Shown: positions 25,634 to 34,257, numbered from the stretch's first letter. The stretch is 41,579 nt of DNA from Clostridia bacterium (GCA_017445085.1 JAFSUT010000026.1:1-41579), one strand, 5' to 3'. Notes: generated by a model from the letters alone, not told the origin. Numbers and translations: made by a program.

Positions 25634-26938
25634 CTATTTTATGCGTGTGCACAGTGAAATGAAAAATCCGTCGCGCTCGCCGGTGGGGAGCAGGGTCAGT
25701 TTTCCGCCGTGCGAGGAAAGGTCGCCGAGGGTAAAATCGGTCGGCGCAAAGTTTTCGTTTTCGGCGAGAAAGGCGTGATAGTTGTCTTCATTTTCTATAT
25801 GAGTCAGCGTGCAGGTGGAAAAGAGAAGTCTGCCGCCGACGCGCAGATAGGCGGACGCCGCGGTGAGAATTTCCCGCGCCGTGGCGGCGGCGTCCTGCGG
25901 CAGGGTGTCGGCGTGGAAACGGATCTCCGGTTTTTTGGCAAGCACGCCGAGCCCCGAGCAGGGGACGTCGCAGATGACAAAGTCGCACGCGCCGACAAGG
26001 TCGGCACGCGGCGCTCTGCCGTCGTGCGCCGCCGCGGTGATGCAGGTGAGCCCGAGGTTTGCGGCAGAGTTTGTGATCAGGGGCAGTTTGCTTGCATGGA
26101 GGTCAAAGTCGTAAATCTTTCCCGCGTCCTCCATGCACAGCGCGGCGAAAAAGGATTTGGAGCCGGGGCAGGCGCAGCAGTCCACGCCGACCTCGCCCGG
26201 TTTCGGGGCAAGGGCGAGGATCGCCATCTGGGAGGCCTCGTCCTGTACGAAAAAGTTGCCGTCGCCGAGGACGGCGCAGAGTTTATCGTACGAGATCCCG
26301 TCAAAGATCCGGACGCCGCGCGGCGAAATCTCGGTCGCCCTTGCGTTGATCCCCGCATTCCGCAGGCGGTCGAGCGCCTGCGCGCGCGAAAGGCGGCGCG
26401 TGTTGACCGCAAGTGTTGTCGGCGGCTCGGTGGAGAGGGCGCGGAGCGCGTCCTCGGCGGCGTCGCCGAGATTTTCGCAAAAGGTCTTGACGATGTGTAT
26501 TGGAAAAGAATAGAGGATCGACATCCGCCCGACGTCGTCTTTCGGCAGGGGGAACTCCTCTTTTTTTCGCAGATAGGCGCGCAGGACCCCGTTGAGAAAG
26601 GCACGCTCGCCCGGACTTTTTCCGAGGCGCACGGTCTCAAAGACGGCGGCGTGCGGCGGTATGCGGTCAAGAAACGCAAGTTGATACAGCCCCAGCCGCA
26701 AAAGAAAACGCAGGCGGGTGGAAATATCGCAGGCGCGCTTTCCGGTGAGGTTTTCGATATACCAGTCCAGGGTCACGCGCTTTTCGGTCACGCCGAAAAC
26801 GAGGTTTGCCAAAAGGCGTTTGTCGCGCTCGTCCGCCTCCGGCAGGGCGCGCAGCGCCGCGTCCAGCGCCAGCGAAATATATTTATCCTCGCGCTCGGCG
26901 TCCCGCAGGACGTCGAGGGCGATCTTGCGCGTATTCAT
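25634..26938 (-). CDS. rsmB: 16S rRNA cytosine(967)-C5 methyltransferase RsmB
   Basis: This 434-residue protein has an N-terminal NusB-like helical domain (1-135, KIALDVLRDAEREDKYISLAL) and a C-terminal Rossmann methyltransferase. The latter holds the SAM motif DCCACPGSKSFFAALCMED, motif IV DVPCSGLGVLAKKPEIR with its catalytic-region Cys, and motif VI LLFSTCTLTHIENEDN with the nucleophilic-type TC. It methylates C967-equivalent of 16S rRNA. It starts directly after the stop of the peptidase gene (TAAATG). Confidence 0.95.
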   Translation of the reverse strand: MNTRKIALDVLRDAEREDKYISLALDAALRALPEADERDKRLLANLVFGVTEKRVTLDWYIENLTGKRACDISTRLRFLLRLGLYQLAFLDRIPPHAAVFETVRLGKSPGERAFLNGVLRAYLRKKEEFPLPKDDVGRMSILYSFPIHIVKTFCENLGDAAEDALRALSTEPPTTLAVNTRRLSRAQALDRLRNAGINARATEISPRGVRIFDGISYDKLCAVLGDGNFFVQDEASQMAILALAPKPGEVGVDCCACPGSKSFFAALCMEDAGKIYDFDLHASKLPLITNSAANLGLTCITAAAHDGRAPRADLVGACDFVICDVPCSGLGVLAKKPEIRFHADTLPQDAAATAREILTAASAYLRVGGRLLFSTCTLTHIENEDNYHAFLAENENFAPTDFTLGDLSSHGGKLTLLPTGERDGFFISLCTRIK

Positions 26939-27640
26939 TTATCTGCGGCGGCTTTTTCCGCCGCTGACGATGAGATACAGGCGGAGCAGGTTGGCAAGCG
27001 AGACCGCAAGCGAGGCGACGTAGGTCAGCGCGGCGGCGGTGAGCACCTTTTTCGTGCCGGCGATATCTTCGTCGGACAGGCGGCGCCCATCGGTCATGGC
27101 GCGCACGGCGCGGTGCGAGGCGTTAAACTCGACCGGCAGGGTGATCAGCTGAAAAAGGGTGGACAGGCCAAACGCAAAAACGCCGAGATATGCCAGCGTC
27201 GGCAGGCTGAGGATCAGCCCGAGCAGGATCAGCGGCATCGAGAGATTGGAGCCGATGTTGGTCATCGGGATGATGGCGGCGCGCAGTTTCATCGGGGCGT
27301 AGTTTTCGGCGTACTGCACGGCGTGTCCCGCCTCGTGCGCGGCAACGCCGAGGGCGGCGACGCTCCTCGAACCGTAGACCCGCTCGGAGAGGCGGATGAC
27401 GTTGGCTTTGGGGTCAAAATGGTCGGTCAGGTCCCCCGCAATCTGCTCGATACGCACGCCGTAAACGCCGTTTTGCGCGAGAACGCGCTGCGCCATTTCC
27501 GCGCCGGTCATCCCCGACGCCGACGTCACTTTGGCGTATTTATTAAAGGTGGATTTGACCGCGCCGCTCGCAAGAAGCGCAAGCAGAACGGCGGGCAAAA
27601 CCAAAACGAAATACCAGAGATCAAATCCGTAATAGTACAT
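26939..27640 (-). CDS. Membrane zinc metallopeptidase, YugP family
   Basis: This 233-residue protein has an N-terminal membrane helix (9-28), the zincin motif HEAGH (102-106) with ALGVAAHEAGHAVQY around it, and two to three further hydrophobic segments (about 130-168 and 200-225). VEFNASHRAVRAM supplies the candidate third zinc ligand region. This is the neutral zinc metallopeptidase (DUF/PF04298) family, whose substrates are unknown. It lies between fmt and rsmB, an insertion seen in Clostridia, and is joined to both with zero-gap TAAATG junctions, so it is certainly part of the same transcript. Confidence 0.93.
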   Translation of the reverse strand: MYYYGFDLWYFVLVLPAVLLALLASGAVKSTFNKYAKVTSASGMTGAEMAQRVLAQNGVYGVRIEQIAGDLTDHFDPKANVIRLSERVYGSRSVAALGVAAHEAGHAVQYAENYAPMKLRAAIIPMTNIGSNLSMPLILLGLILSLPTLAYLGVFAFGLSTLFQLITLPVEFNASHRAVRAMTDGRRLSDEDIAGTKKVLTAAALTYVASLAVSLANLLRLYLIVSGGKSRRR

Positions 27641-28591
27641 TTATTTTTCTCCTTTCGGCATCCCGAGGAGGTCGCCGGCGGCGATCTGTCTGCCGTTTGC
27701 GAGGTCGGCGGCGGACATCATTTTTTTGCCCTCGGGGCAGGCCTCGTCGATATAGAGCAGTCCGCCGCGGCAGGATACGGCGACGCCGTCCCGACCGGCA
27801 GAGATCACGCTTCCGTACGGTGCGCTTTGCGCCGCGGGCAGAAAGTGCGCCCGCCGGATCTTCAGCCGTCTGCCGTCCGGCAAAAAGGTGTACGCCAGCG
27901 GAAAGGGCGACAGCGCGCGGATCTTATCGTGCAGACGTTTTCCGTCCGCGGAAAAATCGAGGAGGCATTCTTCTTTTTCGATTTTTTGCGCGTAGGTCGC
28001 CAGCGCGTCGTCCTGCGGCACGGGGTGCAGATCCCCGCGTTTGGCGGCGTCCACGGTGGCTTTGAGAACGCGTGCGCCCGCCGCGCCGAGTTTATCGTGT
28101 ACGTCCTCAAAGTTGTCGTCGTCGAGGATCTCGACCTCTTCTTTGAGGAGCATATCGCCGGTGTCAAGCCCCTCTGCCATATACATGGAGGTCACGCCGG
28201 TGACGCGCTCGCCGTTCATCACGGCGCGCTGCATCGGGGCGGCGCCGCGGTAGCGCGGGAGCAGACTGCCGTGGATGTTGATGCAGCCGTATTTCGGATA
28301 GTCCAGCACGTAGGGCGGCAGGATCTTGCCGTAGGCGACGACAACGATCATCTCGGGGTCGATCTTGGCAAGTTCGTCCGCAAAGGCGCCGTCTTTCAGC
28401 GTTTTCGGCTGATAGACGGGGATGCCGTGCGCTTCTGCGTATACTTTGACGGGCGGCGGCGTTTGCGCCATACCGCGCCCGCTCGGTTTATCGGTTTGGG
28501 TGACGACGGCGCAGACATCCTCGCCCGCGTCGCAAAGCGCCGAGAGCCCGAACAGGGCAAACTCGGGCGTACCCATAAATAAGATCTTCAA
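27641..28591 (-). CDS. fmt: Methionyl-tRNA formyltransferase
   Basis: This 316-residue enzyme has MKILFMGTPEFALFGL, the SGRG block (TDKPSGRGMAQTPPPVK), VVVAYGKILPPYVLD, the catalytic region GCINIHGSLLPRYRGAAPMQRAVMNG with Asn and His, and GVTSMYMAEGLDTGDML (catalytic Asp). The C-terminal OB domain is complete. It formylates initiator Met-tRNA with 10-formyl-THF. The start is TTG at 28589-28591, with AAAGGA nine bases upstream. It follows def by about 20 bases, the usual pair. Confidence 0.97.
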   Translation of the reverse strand: MKILFMGTPEFALFGLSALCDAGEDVCAVVTQTDKPSGRGMAQTPPPVKVYAEAHGIPVYQPKTLKDGAFADELAKIDPEMIVVVAYGKILPPYVLDYPKYGCINIHGSLLPRYRGAAPMQRAVMNGERVTGVTSMYMAEGLDTGDMLLKEEVEILDDDNFEDVHDKLGAAGARVLKATVDAAKRGDLHPVPQDDALATYAQKIEKEECLLDFSADGKRLHDKIRALSPFPLAYTFLPDGRRLKIRRAHFLPAAQSAPYGSVISAGRDGVAVSCRGGLLYIDEACPEGKKMMSAADLANGRQIAAGDLLGMPKGEK

Positions 28592-28612
28592 GTTTTGCAG
28601 TCCTTTCGCAAA

Positions 28613-29077
28613 TTATTCGGTCTCGGGTTCGAGCATTTCGATGACGTGGTCGGTAAAGAGAACGCCGTCGAGATGATCCAACTCGTGACAAAACGCGCGT
28701 GCGAGGAGTCCCTCGCCGGTGTATTCCACGGTCTCGCCCCGGCGGTTTTTTGCGCGGACGGTGACTTTCATCGGGCGGTGCGTGATGCCGTACTGCCCGG
28801 GGATGGAGAGGCAGCCTTCGGCCTCCTCCTGCTCGCCGCTCTCTGCGATGATCTCAGGGTTGATCAGTTCGATCAGTTTGCCCTCCTCGCATTCGATGAC
28901 GACCACGCGGCGGAGAACGCCGACCTGCACGGCGGCAAGTCCGACGCCGTTTGCGTCGCGCATGGTTTCTGCCATATCGTCAAGCAGGGTGAGGATGCGC
29001 GGGGTGATCTCGGTGACGGGACGGCTGGTTTTACGCAGCGTTTCGTCCCCCTCTTTCAGGATATTCAGTTTTGCCAA
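28613..29077 (-). CDS. def: Peptide deformylase
   Basis: This 154-residue enzyme holds the three family motifs: GVGLAAVQ (44-51), EGCLS (87-91, metal ligand Cys) and HELDH (131-135, two His ligands and catalytic Glu). It removes the formyl group from nascent proteins. The start is TTG at 29075-29077 behind CGGAGGA. priA ends 28 bases upstream. Confidence 0.97.
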   Translation of the reverse strand: MAKLNILKEGDETLRKTSRPVTEITPRILTLLDDMAETMRDANGVGLAAVQVGVLRRVVVIECEEGKLIELINPEIIAESGEQEEAEGCLSIPGQYGITHRPMKVTVRAKNRRGETVEYTGEGLLARAFCHELDHLDGVLFTDHVIEMLEPETE

Positions 29078-29104
29078 AATCTTGTCCTCCGAAACGAAAA
29101 TTTA

Positions 29105-31312
29105 TTATACGGACGACGGGTTGATGTCGACGCCGAAGCCGACGCCCTTATAGCGCGGCGCGGTAAAACGGTCGGCGACCCGCCGTAAAAGTTCGAGCAG
29201 TCGTTTGTCGCGGCGGCATTTGAGCACCAGCCGCATCCGATAGGTCTCGCTCACCTTGAACACCGGCGCCTCAAACGGACCGAACGACAGGATCGGCACG
29301 TCCGAAAAGTCGGCGGTGCTGAGCGATTTGAGAACTTCAAAAACTTCCAGCGCGGTGCGCGTGCATCTCTCCTCGTCGGCGGCGGTGACGCTGATCACCG
29401 CGATGTCGCAAAAGGGCGGAAAGGTGTACGCGCGGCGGAGTTTGATGTCCTCGGCGTAAAAGGCGCGGTAGTCCTGCGCCGCGGCGAGGCGGATGGTTTG
29501 ATTTTTCGGGTTCATCGTCTGGATGACGGCGGTGCCGCGCTTGCCGGCACGCCCCGCACGCCCGATGACCTGCGTGAGCAGAGAAAAGGTGCGCTCCCCG
29601 GCGCGAAAATCGTCCATATAGAGCAGAGCGTCGGCGTTTAAGACGCCGACCAGCGTCACGTCGGGAAAATCGTGCCCTTTGGCGACCATCTGCGTGCCGA
29701 GCAGGACGTCGGCGCCGCGTGCGCGAAAATCGCCGAGGAGTTTATCGTAGGCGGCTTTTTCGGTGGTGGTGTCCGCGTCCATACGCAAGATCCGCCCCGA
29801 AAAGGTCTGTGCAAACGCCTCTTCCGCCTTTTGCGTGCCAAAGCCCATAAAGGCAAGATGCTCCTTGCCGCAGGCGGGGCAGGTGCGCGGGATGTCGCTG
29901 TGAAATCCGCAGTAGTGGCAGAGCAGATAATCTCTGCCGCCCGTCTTGTGGCGGGTCAGCGATACCGAGCAGTGCGGGCAGAGCACCGCCTCGCCGCAAT
30001 CTCTGCAGGAGAGAAAGGCGTTGTAGCCGCGGCGGTTGAGAAAGAGGATCGCCTGGTTCTTTTCCGCAAGCGTTTTTTGCATCTCCTCGGTGAGCAGTTT
30101 GCCGAAAGGCGTGAGCGCACCGAAGCGCATATCGTCGATGCGGACGGTCGGGAGCGTGGCGCCGCCGTAGCGCTCGGTCAGTTCCACCAGCGTATAGACG
30201 CCGCTTTTGGCTTTGTAAAAACTCTCGACCGACGGCGTGGCGGACGCCAGCAGGAGCAGTCCGCGGCGTTTTCCGAGGCGGAACGCCGCCACGTCTCTTG
30301 CGTGGTACTTCGGCGAGCTGTCGGATTTGTAGGTGTGTTCCTGCTCCTCGTCGATGATGATCATGCCGAGGTTTTGGAGCGGTGCAAACACCGCGCTGCG
30401 CGTGCCGATGACCACGTCCACCTCGCCGCCCGCGATGCGGCGGTAAGCGTCAAAGCGCTCGCCCGCGGAGAGGGAGGAGTGCAAAACCGCCACGCGCTCG
30501 CCGTAAAAGGCGCAAAAGATCCCCACCGTTTGCGGGGTGAGCGAGATCTCGGGCACCAGCACGATGACGCTTTTGCCGTCGGCGCACACGCGGTCGATCA
30601 TTTCTTTCATCACGCGGGTCTTGCCGCTGCCCGTGACGCCGAAGAGGAGCGCGCATTGGCTCTTGCCGCTCTCGTAGAGGGCGCAGAGTTTGCGGTACGC
30701 CTCGGCTTGATGCGGGCTCAAAACGTTTTGCTTGCCCGGGGCTTTTTCGAGATCTGCGTACGGGTTGCGGTAGGCGCTCTCGGTTTTGATTTCGGCGGCG
30801 CCGATGCGCGTCAAGGCGCGGAGTTGTACCATCGAGGTCCCGGTGGCGGCAAACAGCGGCGAAAGCGGCGCAAACTCGTCCGTGAGCGCGTTGTACAGGG
30901 CGGTTTGCTTTTCGCCGCGCAGGCGCGGCGCCGGTCCCGTGCGGCGGGCAAATACCGTCTGCTTTTCGCCCCTTCCGCTCTTTAAGGCGGAAAAGGGGGG
31001 CGTCAGCGTGCGCACGGCGTCGCCCGTGGTGCAAAGGGTGTATTCTTTGAGAAAACGGCAAATCGCCATCTGCTCCTCGTCGAGCGAGATGAAGCGGTTG
31101 ACGTCGAGGATGTCTTTTGTCTTTTCGCTCTCACTTTCGCTGCAAAGCGAAACGACCACGCCCATACGGCGCTTGTTTGCCCCCGAAAACGGGACGTAGA
31201 CAAGACTGCCGCGCACGACGTCGCCGCGCAGATGCTCGGGGATGTGATAGTCAAACGGGCGGTCGAGAGAGATGGGAGCGTCGAGCAGTGCGACGCGCGC
31301 AAATGGCTGCAT
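29105..31312 (-). CDS. priA: Primosomal protein N' (replication restart helicase PriA)
   Basis: This 735-residue protein begins with the 3'-DNA-binding domain (RVALLDAPISLDRPFDYHIPEHL), then Walker A GVTGSGKTRV, the DEEQ box MIIIDEEQEHTYK, LLASATPS, and the zinc-binding insertion with eight cysteines (from CRDCGEAVLCPHC to CHYCGF and CPACGK). QVIGRAGRAGK closes the helicase motifs. It reloads the replisome at stalled forks. It sits between rpoZ (40-base gap) and def. coaBC, which normally separates rpoZ from priA in Bacillus, is not here. Confidence 0.97.
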   Translation of the reverse strand: MQPFARVALLDAPISLDRPFDYHIPEHLRGDVVRGSLVYVPFSGANKRRMGVVVSLCSESESEKTKDILDVNRFISLDEEQMAICRFLKEYTLCTTGDAVRTLTPPFSALKSGRGEKQTVFARRTGPAPRLRGEKQTALYNALTDEFAPLSPLFAATGTSMVQLRALTRIGAAEIKTESAYRNPYADLEKAPGKQNVLSPHQAEAYRKLCALYESGKSQCALLFGVTGSGKTRVMKEMIDRVCADGKSVIVLVPEISLTPQTVGIFCAFYGERVAVLHSSLSAGERFDAYRRIAGGEVDVVIGTRSAVFAPLQNLGMIIIDEEQEHTYKSDSSPKYHARDVAAFRLGKRRGLLLLASATPSVESFYKAKSGVYTLVELTERYGGATLPTVRIDDMRFGALTPFGKLLTEEMQKTLAEKNQAILFLNRRGYNAFLSCRDCGEAVLCPHCSVSLTRHKTGGRDYLLCHYCGFHSDIPRTCPACGKEHLAFMGFGTQKAEEAFAQTFSGRILRMDADTTTEKAAYDKLLGDFRARGADVLLGTQMVAKGHDFPDVTLVGVLNADALLYMDDFRAGERTFSLLTQVIGRAGRAGKRGTAVIQTMNPKNQTIRLAAAQDYRAFYAEDIKLRRAYTFPPFCDIAVISVTAADEERCTRTALEVFEVLKSLSTADFSDVPILSFGPFEAPVFKVSETYRMRLVLKCRRDKRLLELLRRVADRFTAPRYKGVGFGVDINPSSV

Positions 31313-31352
31313 ATTCCCTCTCCCCCTCTCGCGTTTTTCGTTTGTCTTTGGC

Positions 31353-31697
31353 TTATTCGTCCTCGTCTTCGTCGCGGCGGTCGTCTTCTTCTTCCACGCG
31401 CGGCGCTTTGACGATCATATTGGCAGGCATCGGCTCGCCCGGATGGACCACCGCGTACAGTCCCGCGCGCATACGGTCCACAGCGTTGCGGACGGCTTTT
31501 TCGTCGCGCAGATCCTCGTCGATGAGGGCGCTGATGGGCTTGTCGGTTTCCTTGCGCTCCACAAGTTTTTCGGCGTCGGCGCGCTGCTCAACGTATTCGT
31601 CGGTGACAAGGCGCGCGCACTTGGCGGTGGCGATGACCAACTCGTAGCGGTTGGTGCCGTCTTTGGTGAGTTCTTCAAGAGAAGGCTTGTTAATCAT
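31353..31697 (-). CDS. rpoZ: RNA polymerase omega subunit
   Basis: This 114-residue protein opens MINKPSLEELTKDGTNRYELVIATAKCARLV, the conserved omega core with RYELV. The core is followed by an extra 45-50 residues ending in a strongly acidic tail (VEEEDDRRDEDEDE). Typical Firmicute omegas are about 65-90 residues, so the tail is an extension. Omega supports assembly of beta-prime and (p)ppGpp effects in some bacteria. It has TAAGGAG upstream and lies between gmk and priA. Confidence 0.92.
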   Translation of the reverse strand: MINKPSLEELTKDGTNRYELVIATAKCARLVTDEYVEQRADAEKLVERKETDKPISALIDEDLRDEKAVRNAVDRMRAGLYAVVHPGEPMPANMIVKAPRVEEEDDRRDEDEDE

Positions 31698-31733
31698 GGT
31701 AGTATCTCCTTAAAGTTTCAGAAACTGTAAAAA

Positions 31734-32354
31734 TCAACGGGTGGTTTTGCCGAAATACTCGGCTTTGAAGTCGGGCGCACGGCAGGTGCGCAGTTCCTCG
31801 GCGCGGACGATGGCAAAAAAGTCGTCCGCGGCGCGGTCAAGTCCGCCGCTCGCGTTGCAAATGCGGTAGTCGTAGGAGGGCAGAAAATCAAGTTCCGCCT
31901 CGGCGCGGGTCAGGCGCCTTTGCATGGATTCCTCGGTGTCGCGCCCGCGCTCGATCAGCCGTTTTTTCTGCTCGGCGGCATTCGGCGGCGTGACCATGAC
32001 GAGGATGGCGCCCGGATATTTCTTTTTGATCTGCGTGGCGCCGTCCACCTCGATCTCAAGGATGAGGTGCTTGCCGAGCGCCCCCGCACGCTCAAATTCG
32101 CTTTTCAGCGTGCCGTAGTAGTTGCCGCAGTATTCGGTGTATTCGAGGACCTCGCCGTGCGCGATCTTTTCCTCAAACTGCGCACGCGTGATGTAGTGGT
32201 AGTTTACGCCGTCGGTCTCCCCTTTGAGGATGGGGCGGGAGGTGGCGCTGACCGCGCACATCAAGCGGTCGTCGCGGGCAAGCACTTCGCTGACCAGCGT
32301 GCCTTTGCCGCTGCCGGCGGGACCTGAAATGATAAAGACAAGTCCGCCGGTCAT
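31734..32354 (-). CDS. gmk: Guanylate kinase
   Basis: This 206-residue protein has P-loop GPAGSGKGT (11-19), the GMP-binding [20 protein letters not shown] and [16 protein letters not shown] blocks, [14 protein letters not shown] and the lid RLTRAE. It phosphorylates GMP to GDP. The start overlaps the remA stop by four bases (ATGA). Confidence 0.97.
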   Translation of the reverse strand: MTGGLVFIISGPAGSGKGTLVSEVLARDDRLMCAVSATSRPILKGETDGVNYHYITRAQFEEKIAHGEVLEYTEYCGNYYGTLKSEFERAGALGKHLILEIEVDGATQIKKKYPGAILVMVTPPNAAEQKKRLIERGRDTEESMQRRLTRAEAELDFLPSYDYRICNASGGLDRAADDFFAIVRAEELRTCRAPDFKAEYFGKTTR

Positions 32355-32626
32355 TCCTCTTCCTCCGTGTCCAGTTCCTCTTCCTCGCTCTCATCGGACA
32401 GGCGCCCGGCGATGGTTTCGGGCTGGGTGGCGCTGAGGATGACGTGGTCGCTGTCGGTGATGATGATGGAGCGGGTGCGTCTGCCGCAGGTGACGTCGAT
32501 CACGCGGCCGCCCTCGCGCGCTTCGCCGACAAGTCGTTTCATCGGTGCGGAGTCGGGGCTGACCAGCGCGACGACGCGCTCGGCGGCGATCATATTGCCA
32601 AAGCCGACGTTGATAAATTTCATCAT
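32351..32626 (-). CDS. remA: RemA-like extracellular matrix regulator (DUF370)
   Basis: This 91-residue protein begins [33 protein letters not shown], with the family's [19 protein letters not shown] core. RemA is a DNA-binding, LytTR-like ring protein that activates biofilm matrix and osmoprotection genes in Bacillus. In Clostridia it is a conserved neighbour of gmk and yicC. An additional C-terminal tail of about 15 mostly acidic residues ([15 protein letters not shown]) follows the core. The second ATG, three bases later, is also a possible start. Confidence 0.95.
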   Translation of the reverse strand: MMKFINVGFGNMIAAERVVALVSPDSAPMKRLVGEAREGGRVIDVTCGRRTRSIIITDSDHVILSATQPETIAGRLSDESEEEELDTEEEE

Positions 32627-32644
32627 TTACTTCCCTCTACTTCG

Positions 32645-33532
32645 TTACTCTATGTTTTGGATCTGCTCGCGGATCTTTTCAAGTTCCGCTTTGATGGTGA
32701 CGACGAGTTTTGCGATGTCAAGGCTCTGCGCCTTGGAGCCGATGGTGTTGGTCTCGCGGTTGATCTCCTGCAGGAGAAAATCAAGTTTGCGGCCGCAGGG
32801 CTCGCCCGCCGCCAGGATGTCGTAAAAGGCGCCGAAGTGGCAGGACAGGCGGGTGAGTTCTTCGTCGATCGCCACGCGGTCGGCGTAGATGGCGGCCTCG
32901 GTGAGGATGCGCCCCTCGTCTACGGTCACGCGGTTGTCGTCCAAGATCTGCTTTATGCGCTCGGTGAGTTTTGCGTTGTAGCTTGCGATCTCCTCCGCCG
33001 AGTAATCGGCGATCTTTTCCGCGGTCGCCTTGATGAACTCGATCTTTGCAGAGATGTCTTTTTCGATCTTTTCGCCCTCGGCGGCGCGCACGGCAAGAAA
33101 ATTGTCGATCGCGACGTCAAGGACCGCGGAGATCTCTTCCCAGTCGCGCGCCTCGTCGTCCTCGGCGCGGCGCAGGGTAAAGACGTTCCGGTCGGCGGCG
33201 ACCCGCATCACGCTGATGTCGTCGGGGAGGTGAAACTCGTCACGCAGGGTGTAGAGCGCCGCGAGATACCCCTCGGTATAGGCGCGGTCTACGCTGATCT
33301 TGACTTCGGTGTCCGCGAGCGTATCCACCCCGATGTAGAGATCCACCTTGCCGCGGGTGATCCCCTTTTTTTGGATATACGCCCGGATCTTGTCTTCCAA
33401 AAAGGCGTAGCGGTGCGGCAGTTTTACCGAGCAGTCGAGATAGCGGCTGTTGACGCTCTTGATCTCCGCCGTGATGTCTTTTTCCTCGGTGGTGCGCCGT
33501 CCGCGACCGTAGGCAGTCATGCTTTTGATCAT
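32645..33532 (-). CDS. yicC: YicC/YloC family endoribonuclease
   Basis: The family start MIKSMTAYGRGRRTTEEKDITAEIKSVN is at 33532, giving about 295 residues. The C-terminal DUF1732 part is complete, with GRKLDFLLQEINRETNTIGSKAQ. YicC proteins have been shown to be RNA endonucleases, acting on small RNA in E. coli. A longer frame exists to 33628, but it overlaps the promoter. First gene of the 13-gene operon, as in B. subtilis yloC-remA-gmk. Confidence 0.93.
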   Translation of the reverse strand: MIKSMTAYGRGRRTTEEKDITAEIKSVNSRYLDCSVKLPHRYAFLEDKIRAYIQKKGITRGKVDLYIGVDTLADTEVKISVDRAYTEGYLAALYTLRDEFHLPDDISVMRVAADRNVFTLRRAEDDEARDWEEISAVLDVAIDNFLAVRAAEGEKIEKDISAKIEFIKATAEKIADYSAEEIASYNAKLTERIKQILDDNRVTVDEGRILTEAAIYADRVAIDEELTRLSCHFGAFYDILAAGEPCGRKLDFLLQEINRETNTIGSKAQSLDIAKLVVTIKAELEKIREQIQNIE

Positions 33533-33599
33533 AACAACTTCACTTTCGTTTCCCGGGGCAAAGTACCCCGATAATACCCGATAATAATAGTATTTATAT

Positions 33600-33628
33600 A
33601 TTATATAGTTTTTACACGCGGCTGTCAA
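33600..33628 (-). promoter_or_regulatory. Perfect consensus sigma-A promoter of the yicC-rsgA operon
   Basis: Minus strand TTGACA (33623-33628), exactly 17 bases, TATAAT (33600-33605). The following leader of about 60 bases contains a tandem ATTATCGGG repeat and a small GGGG/CCCC stem. It is the strongest-looking promoter in the window. Confidence 0.85.
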
Positions 33629-33658
33629 GAGTTAAGCGGGCGAAAGTCGCGTCGACTT

Positions 33659-33931
33659 AGGAAGATGGCGCGAATTTGAACTCGGTTTTGGCGGGCATAT
33701 TGCCCCGCCTTCATCGGTTAAGCCCTTGTCGTTACGCTGAGTAACGACTGCGGACTTAGCCTCGCCGACAAGCCAATCTGCTCCGCCAAAACTCTTCGAC
33801 CCGAACGGATGGATTTGGGAGCAGATTTGGGCGCGGACGACGAAGCCTGACTCTTGTCTGGCGAGGAGGACAAGCCCGAAGATGCCGCAAAGGCGCTGTT
33901 TCGGGCGGGTTCAAATTCGCGCCATCTTCCT
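33659..33931. mobile_element. MITE-like element with perfect 23-bp terminal inverted repeats
   Basis: Bases 33659-33681 (beginning AGGAAGATGG) are exactly complementary to 33909-33931. If the ends are taken at GGAAG and CTTCC, the flanks are TA on both sides, as after Tc1/mariner or IS630-type insertion. The 227-base interior has no convincing gene, but it contains a GTCGTTAC/GTAACGAC hairpin near 33727-33747. No transposase is present, so it would be non-autonomous. The alternative is a structured RNA-level repeat. Confidence 0.6.
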
Positions 33932-33966
33932 ATGCAAAAAACAGAGAAAAACCGCAAAAAAGCGAG

Positions 33967-34000
33967 AAAAAAGCACGGCGGGCATTTCTGCCCGCCGTGC
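33967..34000 (-). terminator. Terminator of the ribbon-helix-helix gene
   Basis: Minus strand: stem GCACGGCGGGCA with its complement (33989-34000 and 33973-33984), 4-base loop, then TTTTTTCTCGCTTTTTT. It lies 16 bases after the stop of the small gene. Confidence 0.85.
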
Positions 34001-34015
34001 CGGGGGATCAAACGG

Positions 34016-34204
34016 TCATTTTTTTGTGGGGGATTCCGGTTTTTCCATATTGTCAAGGGCGTACTTGCAGCATTGCAGGACTAAATTGTTAAACGAAACG
34101 CCGTTGTTTTGGGCAATGGTCGCGAGTTCTTCAAACAGTTTTTCGGTAAATCGGATGCTGCGGGTTACATTTGCATTTTTCAGTTCGTTATCTATTTTGA
34201 ACAT
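34016..34204 (-). CDS. Small ribbon-helix-helix (CopG/Arc-like) protein
   Basis: This 62-residue protein reads NVTRSIRFTEKLFEELATIAQNNGVSFNNLVLQCCKYAL in its central part (cited here as the strand VTRSIRF, helix 1 EKLFEELATIAQNN and helix 2 SFNNLVLQCCKYAL), a clean ribbon-helix-helix pattern. Such proteins are DNA-binding repressors, often antitoxins or plasmid regulators. No toxin-like partner follows. The gene ends in its own terminator. ATG has AAAGGA seven bases upstream. It is divergent from the unknown gene at 34408 across an AT-rich region, and may regulate it or itself. Confidence 0.8.
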   Translation of the reverse strand: MFKIDNELKNANVTRSIRFTEKLFEELATIAQNNGVSFNNLVLQCCKYALDNMEKPESPTKK

Positions 34205-34257
34205 CTCATATTCCTTTTTTCAATTTTAATTTCAATTTTAACATCAATTCTGATATT

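Noticed and set aside
25709..28582. Very long plus-strand open frame (over 900 codons) opposite rsmB, the peptidase gene and fmt
   Set aside because: It is antisense to three clearly conserved genes, has no recognisable domain and is rich in Arg/Gly/Ala as expected for the mirror of GC-rich codons.
33718..34056. Minus-strand 112-codon frame over the inverted-repeat element
   Set aside because: It crosses the terminator of the ribbon-helix-helix gene, overlaps that gene's end and translates the terminal repeat. Ser/Ala/Arg-rich with no family signs.
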